Shown piece by piece: positions 54,501 through 64,000 of a stretch of 64,000 bases of DNA (position 1 is its first letter; each line of letters starts with the position of its first letter). Both the position numbers and the translations under genes were made by a program. The DNA lies in assembly GCA_934045075.1 (NCBI GenBank), contig OW203731.1:15887570-15951569 (forward strand), written 5' to 3'. The stretch comes from Yponomeuta sedellus (lineage: Eukaryota > Arthropoda > Insecta > Lepidoptera > Yponomeutidae). Under the pieces are notes generated by a model. The model saw nothing but the letters and a program-made list of their open reading frames with translations. It did no database searches and was not told the DNA's origin.

Positions 54501-56455
54501 TAATTTCAATAGAATTATAATTATTGATCTCAAATACAAGATGATTCATAAATAATAAGTCTATTATTTTATAAACTTCAATCTACAAAAATTGGAGAAA
54601 TAATAAAGATTTAAAACCATATTTTGCTTGTAAAAAATACGTCAGCAATATTTGTGGCAACTTCCGTAACTTTCGTGGGCAACGAAATTTCAAAATAACA
54701 TTATCTTTGTATTTAGCCTCTAAATAGGTTTTTAAATATCTTTGTAGTTTATGCACCGATTTACAAATAATAAAAAATCTACGCATTATTTTTTCAACGC
54801 CTTAAGCATGTGTCCATTTATTTAAAGATAACTGTAAAAAGAAATTTTGCCACGAAAATTACGCGGAGAATAATTTTTGAAGAACTACTCCTTAACGAAG
54901 GGATTGAGTGTAAAAGACCCTGATGAAGTGATTAAGTGTAAACGCCGCCCCTTTTCTAACTTTAGCAAGGCCCCTAGCTAGGTTTGAAACTTCAGTCTTG
55001 TACAAGCTTTCGTATTTTGATTTGTTGCATTGTATTGTAGATTATAATGATTAAATGCTTTAGTAGTGTGTCAAGCAATAAAGTAAAACTACATAGGCGT
55101 GATGGCTCAGTTCTCATAGTATTTTGTCGCGATTTAACAATAACTTGAGCTAGCAAGAAACTCCTCGGGCAACGGCGGGGTCTGAAGTGGAGAAGGTATT
55201 AGAGGTGAGCGTTGATTCAACTAACGGGTTTCCAAAGCGACTTTCATTCTGCCAACGAACTAACCGCTTTTTGATTAGGTACGAACAGATTATATAAGAA
55301 CGTCTTTTGCTTGACAACGTTTAACGTAGCGCAATCGCACAAGCCGCTCCGCACAGGCGCGGAAACAGTCGAACGAATGGCGGACATGGCGGCTATCGTA
55401 TCGCCGTGCATGCACGCGTGACCTTGATCCAACGACTTGAACGTTATTTTGCTGGAAAATATTATTTTGATAAACATGTTTTCAATAATAGACTGTCAGA
55501 CTGTCTGGCTGGAAAATATTATTTTATTGATAAATTGATATACCTGATAAAGATTCCATGATAAAGAATGAAGGGAAGTAGATTTCATTCACATAAATTA
55601 CCAATTTAATAAATCTTTCATAGGAATATAAAACACAAAACATGACTAGTTTAACACAGACAACGGGGATAACAGTTGGTTTAAGTACAACACGTTCTCG
55701 TCCGTCGTCGATCCAACGCGATACAACGTTTTGCAGCAAGCAAAGTCGTTGCCGCTCGTTGATGTAAAACCAGTTGACCAAATAGCTGCTATTCAAACTG
55801 GTTTTGATTTTTAAAAAAGCAGTTTCTTTTCGTTGACCCATAATTCGCCAACGCCTCACCTCTAGAGGGTATACGCCCGCGCCACGCTGCGCCGTCACTC
55901 GGGAAACCGCCGCTCCGAAGGGGGTATGTGTGTCTTGCGTTAATTTTCACACTTAAGTCGCTTTGGGGTGCTAACTAGGGCCACCAATGGAAAAAAAATC
56001 ATTTGAACACACTTGTGAATAAAATAACAATTAAAACTAATTTTATTTAGTTGTGAAAAATGTTTCGCTTAGACGGCAAAAAATAATTAGTTTTCCTATG
56101 CGCGCGCATTGCGATCGGCCACAGACTAAAGGGATGAGATTTTTTTTCGCGCATAGAATTTGCGCCTATTCTGCCAGTATTAACGGGAATTTAAAGTTTT
56201 CTTTTATTACAGAGGAAACAAAAGTTATATTTCAGTAAAAGTTTTATTTATTAAGCACGTACAAGTTAAAGTTATCTATTTAAATAAGAATTTGCATGAA
56301 ATGAGCAAGCAATAGGAACATAAATTAATTTGTTCTATTGAACACGATCTAGTTTTGAATATAAACTTTCTTAAGAACAAAGCAACTCAACCAATAAAAT
56401 AAAAATCTATAGCACACTAGTGAGTTATAGCAATGAAAAAGTCACAGTTTGATTA
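54501..56455. other. No gene recognised; short repeats only
   Basis: 54714-54738 is an isolated 25-bp piece of the tRNA-like repeat ('tagcctctaaataggttttt'). 55451-55478 and 55508-55538 are a direct repeat ('gctggaaaatattatttt'). 55310-55430 is GC-richer ('cggacatggcggctatcg') but has no identifiable exon. Nothing else is supported. Confidence 0.4.
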
Positions 56456-56635
56456 TGGGTATAGTATTTTCTAAGGTTAACACGAGTACTAGACATAATT
56501 AAAACTGTTTTTAAACGGATTTCACTCGTTTATTATATTATTATTTTTTTCAATTTTCCGACGTTTACAGGTGCCGTGGTCTCGGATGACTCCGACACAC
56601 AGTCATCCGGCGGCAGTCACACGGCGCCTGTAAAA
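56456..56635. repeat. Dispersed hairpin repeat plus adjacent fold-back
   Basis: 56456-56545 is the reverse of 34870-34968. 56566-56635 folds on itself: TTACAGGTGCCGTG pairs with CACGGCGCCTGTAA and GGATGACT with AGTCATCC. Confidence 0.6.
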
Positions 56636-56805
56636 GTGCCGTTTTTTTTTACTTCTTGGAAAAAACGCATTATACAACAAGTTATGATTTTTATTCCAAT
56701 GGTGCCGCTAGTTAGCACCCCAAATCCTCTTATTCTTCTCTCTGTAAAAGTGACAAAGTCGATCATTATGTGTATTTCTTCTAAAATCCCCAAGCACTTT
56801 CTTAA

Positions 56806-57087
56806 TATAGTCTGTTAGATTTTAGAATATACCTCTGCTTCTACCGGATAGAATAAGATATATTCGTTTAGGTAATAGAAATGACGCGAGAAATGAATAG
56901 AGGTAACTAATATGACACTTAATTTCGAACTTGGAACTTATATGACATTTAATTTCGAATTTGGAACTAATATGACATTTGATTTCGAAATAAGAACTCG
57001 ATCATCAATACGAAAACCGGCGAAAATTGGCGAAAACCGAAGCATACTCTAGAGCCCGAGGTATATTCTAAAAGCTAACAGACTATA
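56806..57087. mobile_element. MITE family 'TATAGTCTGTTAGC', copy 2
   Basis: TATAGTCTGTTAG at the left, CTAACAGACTATA at the right, about 30-bp TIRs with one internal difference. The interior has a threefold 'aatatgacatttaatttcga' repeat not seen in copies 1 and 3. Confidence 0.85.
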
Positions 57088-58075
57088 CATGAACATTTAT
57101 TATTTTGTTCTTCTCACTAGTTCTACTTACTTTCGTAGCGAAAGTAGCTTCCATCTTTTTTTTGCAATCACTAAAAATGTTGGAATATTTGAGTGCTAGG
57201 GTCGGTATTTAATCGTTTCATTTGTAGATAACCTTGGTTAGGTACTTTGGAAAGTAAAAAACTGAAATATTTTTATTAAATCATTTATTTCACGTGTCAC
57301 TACACAATTAACATAATATTGATTTTCAAGGCAAACGTAGCTTCATGTAAGTTAACACTTTAGATATTTAACCACTAATTACATTCATATAACTAACATT
57401 ATGGAGATACTAACCTCTTTCACATTAATAAAATAAATACAAAACATATTTTCACTTTAATTACATTTACAAGAGAAAAAAACTTAGGACTAGTCAGGAA
57501 ATGGATATAGTTTTGTTTCATTTATTAAAAAAAAATGAAGGAAAGAATTTACATGAAATTTTAATGTTTAACGGATTTGTTAGCATTATCACAGAACTAC
57601 TAAGATTATTATGTACAATGAAATTTGAATTTGGATCGAATAGAATATAAGATATTTCAGAACGTTTATGAACTACATTTTGGTGTAAAGCTAGCTCTAA
57701 ATCTAGTGGCAAAGTAAGTATATGGTTTTGATTATTATTTACAACTTTACATGTAATTATATCCTGTTCTTGAATTACCCAAAACAAATAAATACACCTT
57801 TAGAATACTTACAATTTAATGCAGAAGCAACTAATATTTCTATAAGATACTGAATATAATATTTTCAAAACCCATAAGTGAATAAAACTATTACGCGTTA
57901 AGTACTCAAAACATTGAAGTTTACGAGTAGACCATGCTTGAAATAAACAAAATAAAACAATTATAATTATAACGCAGAATCTAAATGCATGTACATCATG
58001 TTGAATTATTTTGTTCACATTTTTTTTTTCATCAAATGCAGCACAATTACTGTTAACATTAAAATTACATCATAA
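57088..58075. other. No gene recognised
   Basis: Strongly AT-rich. No supported feature. Confidence 0.4.
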
Positions 58076-58262
58076 AAAGGCGTCACACACGGCGAATTCA
58101 CGATAAATTTATCTTATGATACTTGATATTTATTCGTTCGCCGTACAATTTACGAAAATAGGTATGTATTATCTTGGTCGTGGGTAATAGTCCATTGAAT
58201 CGTACGGTGGGTGACCTATATTGTATCTTAAGACAATCTTCGCTGTATGTGACGCCCTTAAC
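58076..58262. mobile_element. Probable MITE with diverged 20-bp termini
   Basis: Left AAGGCGTCACACACGGCGAA and right TTCGCTGTATGTGACGCCCT are complementary at all but a few positions. No ORF and no clear duplication. Confidence 0.5.
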
Positions 58263-59262
58263 TCGTACGTAGTTAAAGATGGCGCAGATCCTATCTGTCG
58301 CTCAAACAATATTGCAGACGAACGAGAAGCCATTGGGAGCGACGCCATTTTCTTTGATTAACTCCTTGATATCCGGTCAGGCCCTAGAGTCTAATACTTA
58401 CATAGTTTTTCAATGGAATGATATAAGCACGACGATGGTTCTTATTTGCCTCAATTTGGCAACCTATACAAGGCAACGGCATCACCCGCGCCGATTAAAT
58501 AGGCATCTTTCGCGAAGAAGATCGAATCGCACGAGGCGCCGAGTTAAATAGCACGGGTTGTACAATTGCAATGCGATTGGTTACCGATATAGAAATTAAA
58601 CGGGTCAAATCGCGATTATTTATTAGGTAAAACGTAATTACCTTATTTTCCGACGTTTCGGCAGCGTTACAATTGCCGTGGGCCCGCGAATCGTTAAGAA
58701 ATATTAGACTACCGATAGTGTGAATGAAATTACCATCAAAGGACTAAAACATGACTCTATTGAATAATCATGCATTTTAGAGACTTGCCCCCCAGTGCGT
58801 TTCAGAAACCACTTCTAGGGCCTTCCCATAAGGCTCTCAATTCCTGGTCAGCATAGGGTTAATCATAATATTGGCCAATGCATTTCTCCGTTTTCTCCAT
58901 GTGCCTGCACCCTGCGCGTGATACTGCAGCTGGCGATACCAGGTGCGCGTGCGCGCGTTCTCTTCGGCCTGCGGGAGAAAGGGCTTTATTTACTCGTTTG
59001 TAGAGTTCAATTTGGAACGTCCCGAAGAGAAGGTGATGTGAAGGGAAATACAAAAAAAATGTTGTCTGCTGAAAACTGTATTTTACATCAAATTAACCTT
59101 CCATATTTCGTATTATTATTATATTTGGTGTTGTAAAAAGCGACTAAGGGACACAAGCCAGGGGGCGGGCAGTAGCGCCCCCTGCAGTACAATTCCACCA
59201 AACTGCGATCCCCAACCCGCATGCCCAGCGTGGGGATTATGGGCATTACCCCCCAATGATGG
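58263..59262. other. Old repeats, no gene recognised
   Basis: 58590-58700 is a partial copy of the MITE at 2984 ('cgattatttattaggtaa', then 'ttttccgacgtttcgg'). An ORF at 58279-58551 begins with ATG but matches no family I know. 58900-59000 is GC-rich without identity. Confidence 0.35.
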
Positions 59263-59343
59263 CACAACGTTGCGCTATGGCGCTCGTTAGGGGATGGCTA
59301 TGTCCAGCAGTGGACTAATATAGCCTGAAGAAGAAGAAGAACC
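59263..59343 (+). repeat. RTE 3'-end fragment with (GAA)n tail
   Basis: Reads ALWRSL then GYVQQW in one frame and ends 'gcctgaagaagaagaag', the 3' end of the RTE family at 38691. 59160-59262 may be more of the same UTR. Confidence 0.7.
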
Positions 59344-59633
59344 TTGCATAGATCGGCCTAAAGTATCAAGAGAACAAATTTTGATGACAAAAAGTGTGCC
59401 AATATGAAATTTAATGTGTTTTCGATGTTTCTCAGGATATTAATGTGAAATCGTTAGTTTAAAAAATCATAGAAAGAGATAACACTTTATTGCCCATCCA
59501 GAAGAAATAATCACAAATGGTATGATGCCTGGATTGTATGGATAACAGTATTATAGTATTTTTAGGTTTAGCTTACGTACTTATTTTATTAAGTATAGCT
59601 TGTAAAATAATAGGCAGGTTATCTTTTATACAG

Positions 59634-59998
59634 GTCGTTATCAACCCTTGTATGTCCCCACTGCTGGGGCACAGGTCTCTTCCTGCAACGCAGGAAGGTT
59701 AGGCCATACTCCACCACGGGGGCCAAGTCCGGGTTGGTGGAGGATTGTAAGACAGTGGCGGGCCTTACTGTCAGAAGTTATTAAGCCGCCCAGAAGGCCT
59801 CTGACATGGCTTTACGACTGCCATTATATGACAGCCGCCACCAACGGCTTAACGTGTCTTGCGAAGCACGGAAGCGCTCGGAAAAATGCCACTAGCGGTC
59901 GTCACGGGACGCTCACCCATCCCGTACCTGACCGCGCCTGTTGTTGCTTAACCAAGTGATTGATTCCAATCACTCGGTTCGCCTAGGCCACGAGCGCT
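59634..59998 (+). mobile_element. Dispersed repeat 'alpha', full-length
   Basis: Runs from TCGTTATCAACCC to CGAGCGCT, 365 bp, the best plus-strand copy. The terminal hairpin (AGTGATTGATTCCAATCACT) lies about 30 bp from the end. No ORF, TIR or poly-A. Confidence 0.75.
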
Positions 59999-61424
59999 GC
60001 ATAGGTATATATAGGTAAGTATATTTTAAAATTGTATTTTTCCTTTTCACGCGTTCTTTTTGCTCACCTGGCAATTTTTCTTCCACTTCCTGACCAGTAC
60101 TATACTATATTACACATGGTATTAAGGCATAAGTCCGCCGTATTGTACACTTGGTTATGTTTGAGTGCAATAGAAGTAATATTAATAACTACAGTAGTGC
60201 CCTTAAGTTACACCTTCTGGAAACAACTAGAGAAGAAATAAACTTGAAAATACCTTGAAAATATAAGAATCCTTCGAAGTGATCTCGTGAACTTCGAAAA
60301 AGTGTTCGGGCTCGTGGTCGGCCGCGACCACGCATCGGTCCAAGAACAGTGGCTCCCTCTGCAGAGTATACCGTCCCGCTTTCTCCCGCACGAGCAGCAA
60401 TGCAGCCTCTCTCACTCCGCTGCGTGCGAAGAGCGCATCGTTCTCTCTCTCTCTAGCCTCCCGATCGCGCGCCTCGCGCGTTTCACGGATCTCGTTCGTC
60501 TTGTTCGATATATTTGGCTGGAAAATGGGAAATACTGGCTGTTATAAAGGAATAAAAAGTCTTTATAAATTCAAGATCAAGATAAATTATTCTCTATAAA
60601 AACAAAATCTTTAATTAAAAAAATTTAGAGCTGTTAGTTTCACAAAATTAATCATGTAAGCCAGTGGCTGCACAGAAGGGACGTGGGACTGGGACACAGA
60701 AAAGACGCGATGCCTTGTATTGATTCGTCCCTTCTGTGAAAGCTTTGTCCTATACCTTCAGTACTGTAACGATACTTCTTTATAGTAGGTAGCTGGCCGG
60801 CGTAGCCGTCTAGGCATACTTTAAATTATTTGAAGAATATCGTTACGTTTAGTTTAGGTGTCAGTTGTGTTGAGACTCGCAGCTAGGCTAAAGATTCGAT
60901 TTAAAAAAGATAATAAAAATAAAGTATTATAATATATTTATGCTCATTGCAGAGTTTTAATAAGTAGTTCGCTATTTCGCTTTGTGTATGAAAAGTTTTA
61001 TTCGCGCCTTTTTCGAGTCTTTTCCGCGCCCCTTGTATGTAGCCGCTGGTTAATATCATTTACATACAGACACATACATTGCTTCTGGCCCCACACTAGG
61101 ATGCCGTGTGTCGCGGGAACCAGAAACAACGACATCACAAACATTGTAAACATTCAAGACCTGGGCTTTTTTGTCTGGGGACAAAAAAAGCCCAGGGCTT
61201 AAACCCGGGACCTCTTGCAAAAGGACAAAAGCTCAGCGAGCACGGCTCGGCCCGGACATATTTGGTATATTTCCAGGGACGGAACATCAACACAGGGTTA
61301 TTTTGAAAAGGCTCATTTCCTGAAATATGTGTTCTACGCCTTTAAAATGTTTTAGATTATTTTTTGCGGATGTTCAACTATGTAGTACTATAATTTACTT
61401 AAGACTTTGATACTAGTATTATTT
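59999..61424. other. Unassigned; two hairpins
   Basis: 60290-60500 is GC-rich with CTCTCTCT, possibly part of an unknown element's LTR or leader. CACAGAAGGGACG (60671) pairs with 60726-60738. CCTGGGCTTTTTTGTC (61160) pairs with 61180-61196 across 4 nt. No gene identified. Confidence 0.4.
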
Positions 61425-61497
61425 TAAAAACCTATTTAGAGGCTAAAAATTCCACCCATGCCGGGACACGAACCCGCGACCTCTGGCTAACTCGTAT
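61425..61497 (-). repeat. tRNA-like repeat fragment E, reverse
   Basis: 'aacctatttagaggctaaaa' then the antisense T-arm (CGGGACACGAACCCGCGACC) and half an anticodon arm; then it breaks off. Confidence 0.75.
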
Positions 61498-61551
61498 TAG
61501 TATAGCGCGCAAAGCGCAAATTTAATCAAATAATTTAAACCCTGATATCTC

Positions 61552-62078
61552 AAAAAAAAAAACCGGCCAAGTGCGAGTCAGACTCGCGCACCGAGGGTTC
61601 CGTACAAACCTGTATTATAGACCTGAGTATTTGGTATGAATTTCAATTTAATACCTCTACGCGTTTATGAGGAAATGGGTAGTAAGTTTAAAATTATAAA
61701 AAAAAATATATTATGTGATGTAACTAAAAATTTATGGTTTTCGTAATTTTTCCTTTATCTATGCTATAAGACGTTGCTTCGTACCAAATTTCAAGATTCT
61801 GAGTTCACGGGAAGCACCCTGTAGGTTTTGATTCCCTTGAAAGTGTCGAAAATTTGCGGCATAAACGGCTGTATCTTTTGATTGCGTTGGCTTAGAAGTT
61901 TGATTTTTTCACAGCTTCAAGGGACAGTAGACCTGAGTAATTGATATAAATTTCAGCTTCATACCTCCACGCGTTCCTGAGAAAAAGGGTCTTGACAGAC
62001 GGACGGACGGACAGACGGACAACAAAGTGATCCTATAAGGGTTCCGTTTTTTCCTTTTGAGGTACGGAACCCTAAAAA
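61552..62078 (+). mobile_element. GGCCAAGTGCGAG dispersed element, full copy
   Basis: Starts AACCGGCCAAGTGCGAGTC, ends GGTACGGAACCCTAAAAAA. GGGTTCCGTAC (61599) and GTACGGAACCC (62062) are a perfect inverted pair. 'gacagacggacggacgg' precedes the end. This non-coding family is widespread in Lepidoptera. An A run lies at the left boundary. Confidence 0.75.
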
Positions 62079-62447
62079 ACTATTATATTATTTTTTTTAT
62101 TATATACAACAGTTAAGAATTAAAATAAACACTAAACACATTGTATTATATTCTAGAAATATAGGACAAGACTCATAAAACAAAAGTTGCTACAAAACAG
62201 TAACTAATTGGAATGTTTCAGAAAATGCCTGTTTTAAGATAGCCCTGTATAATCCAATTTAGAAACAAATATTACAATAAAACTAATTTAGTTTCATTCG
62301 AAACAATAGAACAAAAATAGCAATCTGTTACTGCTAATTCTGTGTTCATATAACTATGGAACACTCAATGAATTTTTTTCTCTATTTTTTTTTAAGTTGA
62401 ACCATTGTTTGTTGCACCCTATATATTTGGATCCGGATAGAACTGAC
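62079..62447. other. Probable intron sequence, nothing recognised
   Basis: AT-rich DNA next to the candidate exon's donor side. Confidence 0.3.
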
Positions 62448-62559
62448 CTTTCCGTTGGTAACCAAAAGTGCGTTGATGGGCGTCAGCTTGATCGTGCGCC
62501 CCTTCCGCCAGTTGTTGTCGTTAGGCTGCGTGAAAAGCAGCTTGCCTTCCATTGCGAAC
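62448..62559 (-). CDS. Candidate host-gene exon, 112 nt, product unknown
   Basis: On the minus strand 'ttatttctttgccactaag' gives a pyrimidine-rich 3' splice site ending AG at 62560-62561, and GTCAGT at 62447-62442 gives a 5' splice site after GGAAAG. Between them one base plus exactly 37 codons is open: FAMEGKLLFTQPNDNNWRKG then RTIKLTPINALLVTNGK. Codons are GC-ending-rich (CTG, ACG, CCC, AAG), unlike the AT-rich flanks. I do not recognise the protein. The ATG inside is probably internal. It would be one exon of a gene whose other exons lie outside or were missed. A captured exon or coincidence is possible. Confidence 0.55.
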
Positions 62560-63013
62560 CTTAGTGGCAAAGAAATAAGGGTTGTTATTGCAAATACTTA
62601 GCTCCAGTTTCACGTATACTAACAAGTTGGGGGCAATAGCTACTACGAATATAAGCTTTCAGTTGACCAAAGTCCGTACAAATGAATAGGTTAACAATTA
62701 ACAGTTTGTTAGTGTGAAGTACGTTACAATGCCAATCTACCATTATACATGTACACTCTAATCGTTTTGTAAGAAAAATGTAAAGCTTGAGCTGCTGTCG
62801 ACTGTAAAAGGTAAGATGTAAGCACAGGTGAGATAATGCCAATTGCCTTAGGTTAAGGTTTTCAACATTTTAGAGGCCTTATTTGAGTTTTTGATGCTTT
62901 CTTTAAACTCAAACGGTTAATTCTGCAAACAAAGTCTAAAGAGGTTTACGTGGGATAACATTTGTGAAAATAAATTTTACTTAGAAGTTATAGATATTAA
63001 CATAAGTGCTATT

Positions 63014-63232
63014 TATATTCTGTAATCTTTTAGAACATAACTCGGGCTCTAGAGTAAGCTTCGGCTTTCACCGAAAGCACACGAGTGTAAGACTACATCC
63101 TGCTCTGTATACTGTAAAACTTTTTTTGTTAAACTCATATAATTAAGTGTCATATTAGATCCGATATTTCTATTACACGAATAGGTATATCCGATAGTAG
63201 CGGAGGTATATTCTAAAAGCTAACAGACTATA
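63014..63232. mobile_element. MITE family 'TATAGTCTGTTAGC', copy 3
   Basis: The right end CTAACAGACTATA is intact and the left end (TATATTCTGTAATC) has diverged. It shares 'cgggctctagagtaagcttc' and 'cgaaagcacacgagtgtaag' with copy 1. Confidence 0.8.
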
Positions 63233-63310
63233 CGGCTTTTTTACTAAACTTCGCGCTAAGACATTACTGAAATAGGTATACCAAAACCCTTAAACGTCAT
63301 CATCTAAGTT

Positions 63311-64000
63311 ACAATAGAAACTTAGATGGTGATGGTAACGTATAGTCGATAGAACATTGCCATCATCAACACCTTTACATTTTTATAGCAAAGCCGTACT
63401 CAAACATCATCATCTAAGTTTATTGTTACAAAATCGTACTTAAACATCAGCATCTAAGGCTGACATTCAAAGACGAAAACTAATGTAAGACCGATCTCAG
63501 AAATGTCAAAATCACGTACTTAGAAATATTTCGTATTCAGAATCGAATCTTATCAAGTTGAGTATGAAATGGTACGTAGCTAAGTGTAAGTAGCCAATAT
63601 TGGTGACTTTACGTGAACTTAAAACTGTCATCTGTCATTTGGTTCTCTTTACTTTGAGGTTACCTACCTTTTTGTCGTATTGTTTTGGTTGGAGTTTGTG
63701 ATTAGCATTGTGTTTACTACATCACTAAAAAGTAATAGACAATATAGATGACTTCTCTTATCTCATGCTTAACGGCTCCCGATCGAATGTGAATACGAAA
63801 ATTTCAGCGCTTTACTAAGTATGACTTTAGTTTACTTTGCAAAGACTGTTCCAAGCGTGAACTTGGGATTCGTCTCTGAATGTCAGCCTAAGTCTCATTA
63901 GAAACTTGAATGGTGATGGTGACGTACAGTCGATAGCAGGTAATTTACATCACAGTCACCCTTACATATTTGTTGCAAAGTCGTACTTAAACATCAACAT
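63311..64000. repeat. Diverged direct repeats, about 100 bp, continuing past the window
   Basis: 63311-63410 and 63899-64000 are alignable ('gaaacttagatggtgatggt', 'gtcgatag', 'aaagccgtactcaaacatca'). A partial third copy is near 63425 ('aaaatcgtacttaaacatca'). No gene in between. Confidence 0.65.

Noticed and set aside
60287..60547. Host exon or promoter island
   Set aside because: The GC-rich stretch is suggestive, but the ORF has no recognisable domain and I could not define splice sites or a CpG-type boundary.

Overview
The window looks like repeat-rich nuclear DNA of an insect, most probably a moth or butterfly. It has AT-rich single-copy-like DNA, tRNA-headed SINEs with the lepidopteran-style 'gtgaaggaaaacatcgtgagg' block, the 'GGCCAAGTGCGAGTC...GGTTCCGTAC' dispersed family, RTE, CR1/Jockey and BEL/Pao retrotransposons, a piggyBac relic and many MITEs. 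Nothing bacterial is present. Only one candidate host coding exon was found (62448-62559, minus strand). Almost everything else that can be assigned is mobile DNA or its debris.

Layout. 1-13.5 kb: SINE, LINE-tail and MITE fragments, two AT-rich tandem or palindromic structures, and one complete copy of a 309-bp tRNA-like repeat (12853-13188). 13522-30357: a complete, very young BEL/Pao LTR retrotransposon with 5-bp CTTAT duplications, a tRNA-Tyr primer site, gag, pol and a polypurine tract. Both LTRs carry the same sense-oriented 2.4-kb LINE that encodes only an ORF1 protein. The 5' LTR carries a second, later, antisense copy of that LINE with a 70-nt poly-A tail. 30.4-37.6 kb: a long tetranucleotide microsatellite, a LINE RT remnant, SINEs and a 660-bp palindromic element. 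37.6-39.9 kb: a four-level nest (LINE tail < tRNA-like repeat < piggyBac < RTE). 40-47 kb: old repeats and a roughly 73-bp satellite array. 47.4-54.5 kb: two 5'-truncated LINEs of the CR1/Jockey group, one with an uninterrupted RT ORF, the other with ORF1 plus an ORF2 broken by in-frame stops. 54.5-64 kb: MITEs, dispersed repeats and the candidate exon.

How the parts interact. The LTR element evidently moved after the LINE had landed in its LTR: both LTRs share the insertion, its target duplication and its sequence, and differ by one substitution plus small indels. The LINE sits at the LTR's apparent transcription start, so the genomic RNA should carry the LINE ORF1 ahead of gag. The antisense LINE then created a 2.4-kb inverted repeat in the 5' LTR, a natural source of double-stranded RNA. 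Separately, the 309-bp tRNA-like repeat occurs as circularly permuted copies, two of them with clear 12-bp target duplications, which suggests insertion from a circular or tandem template.
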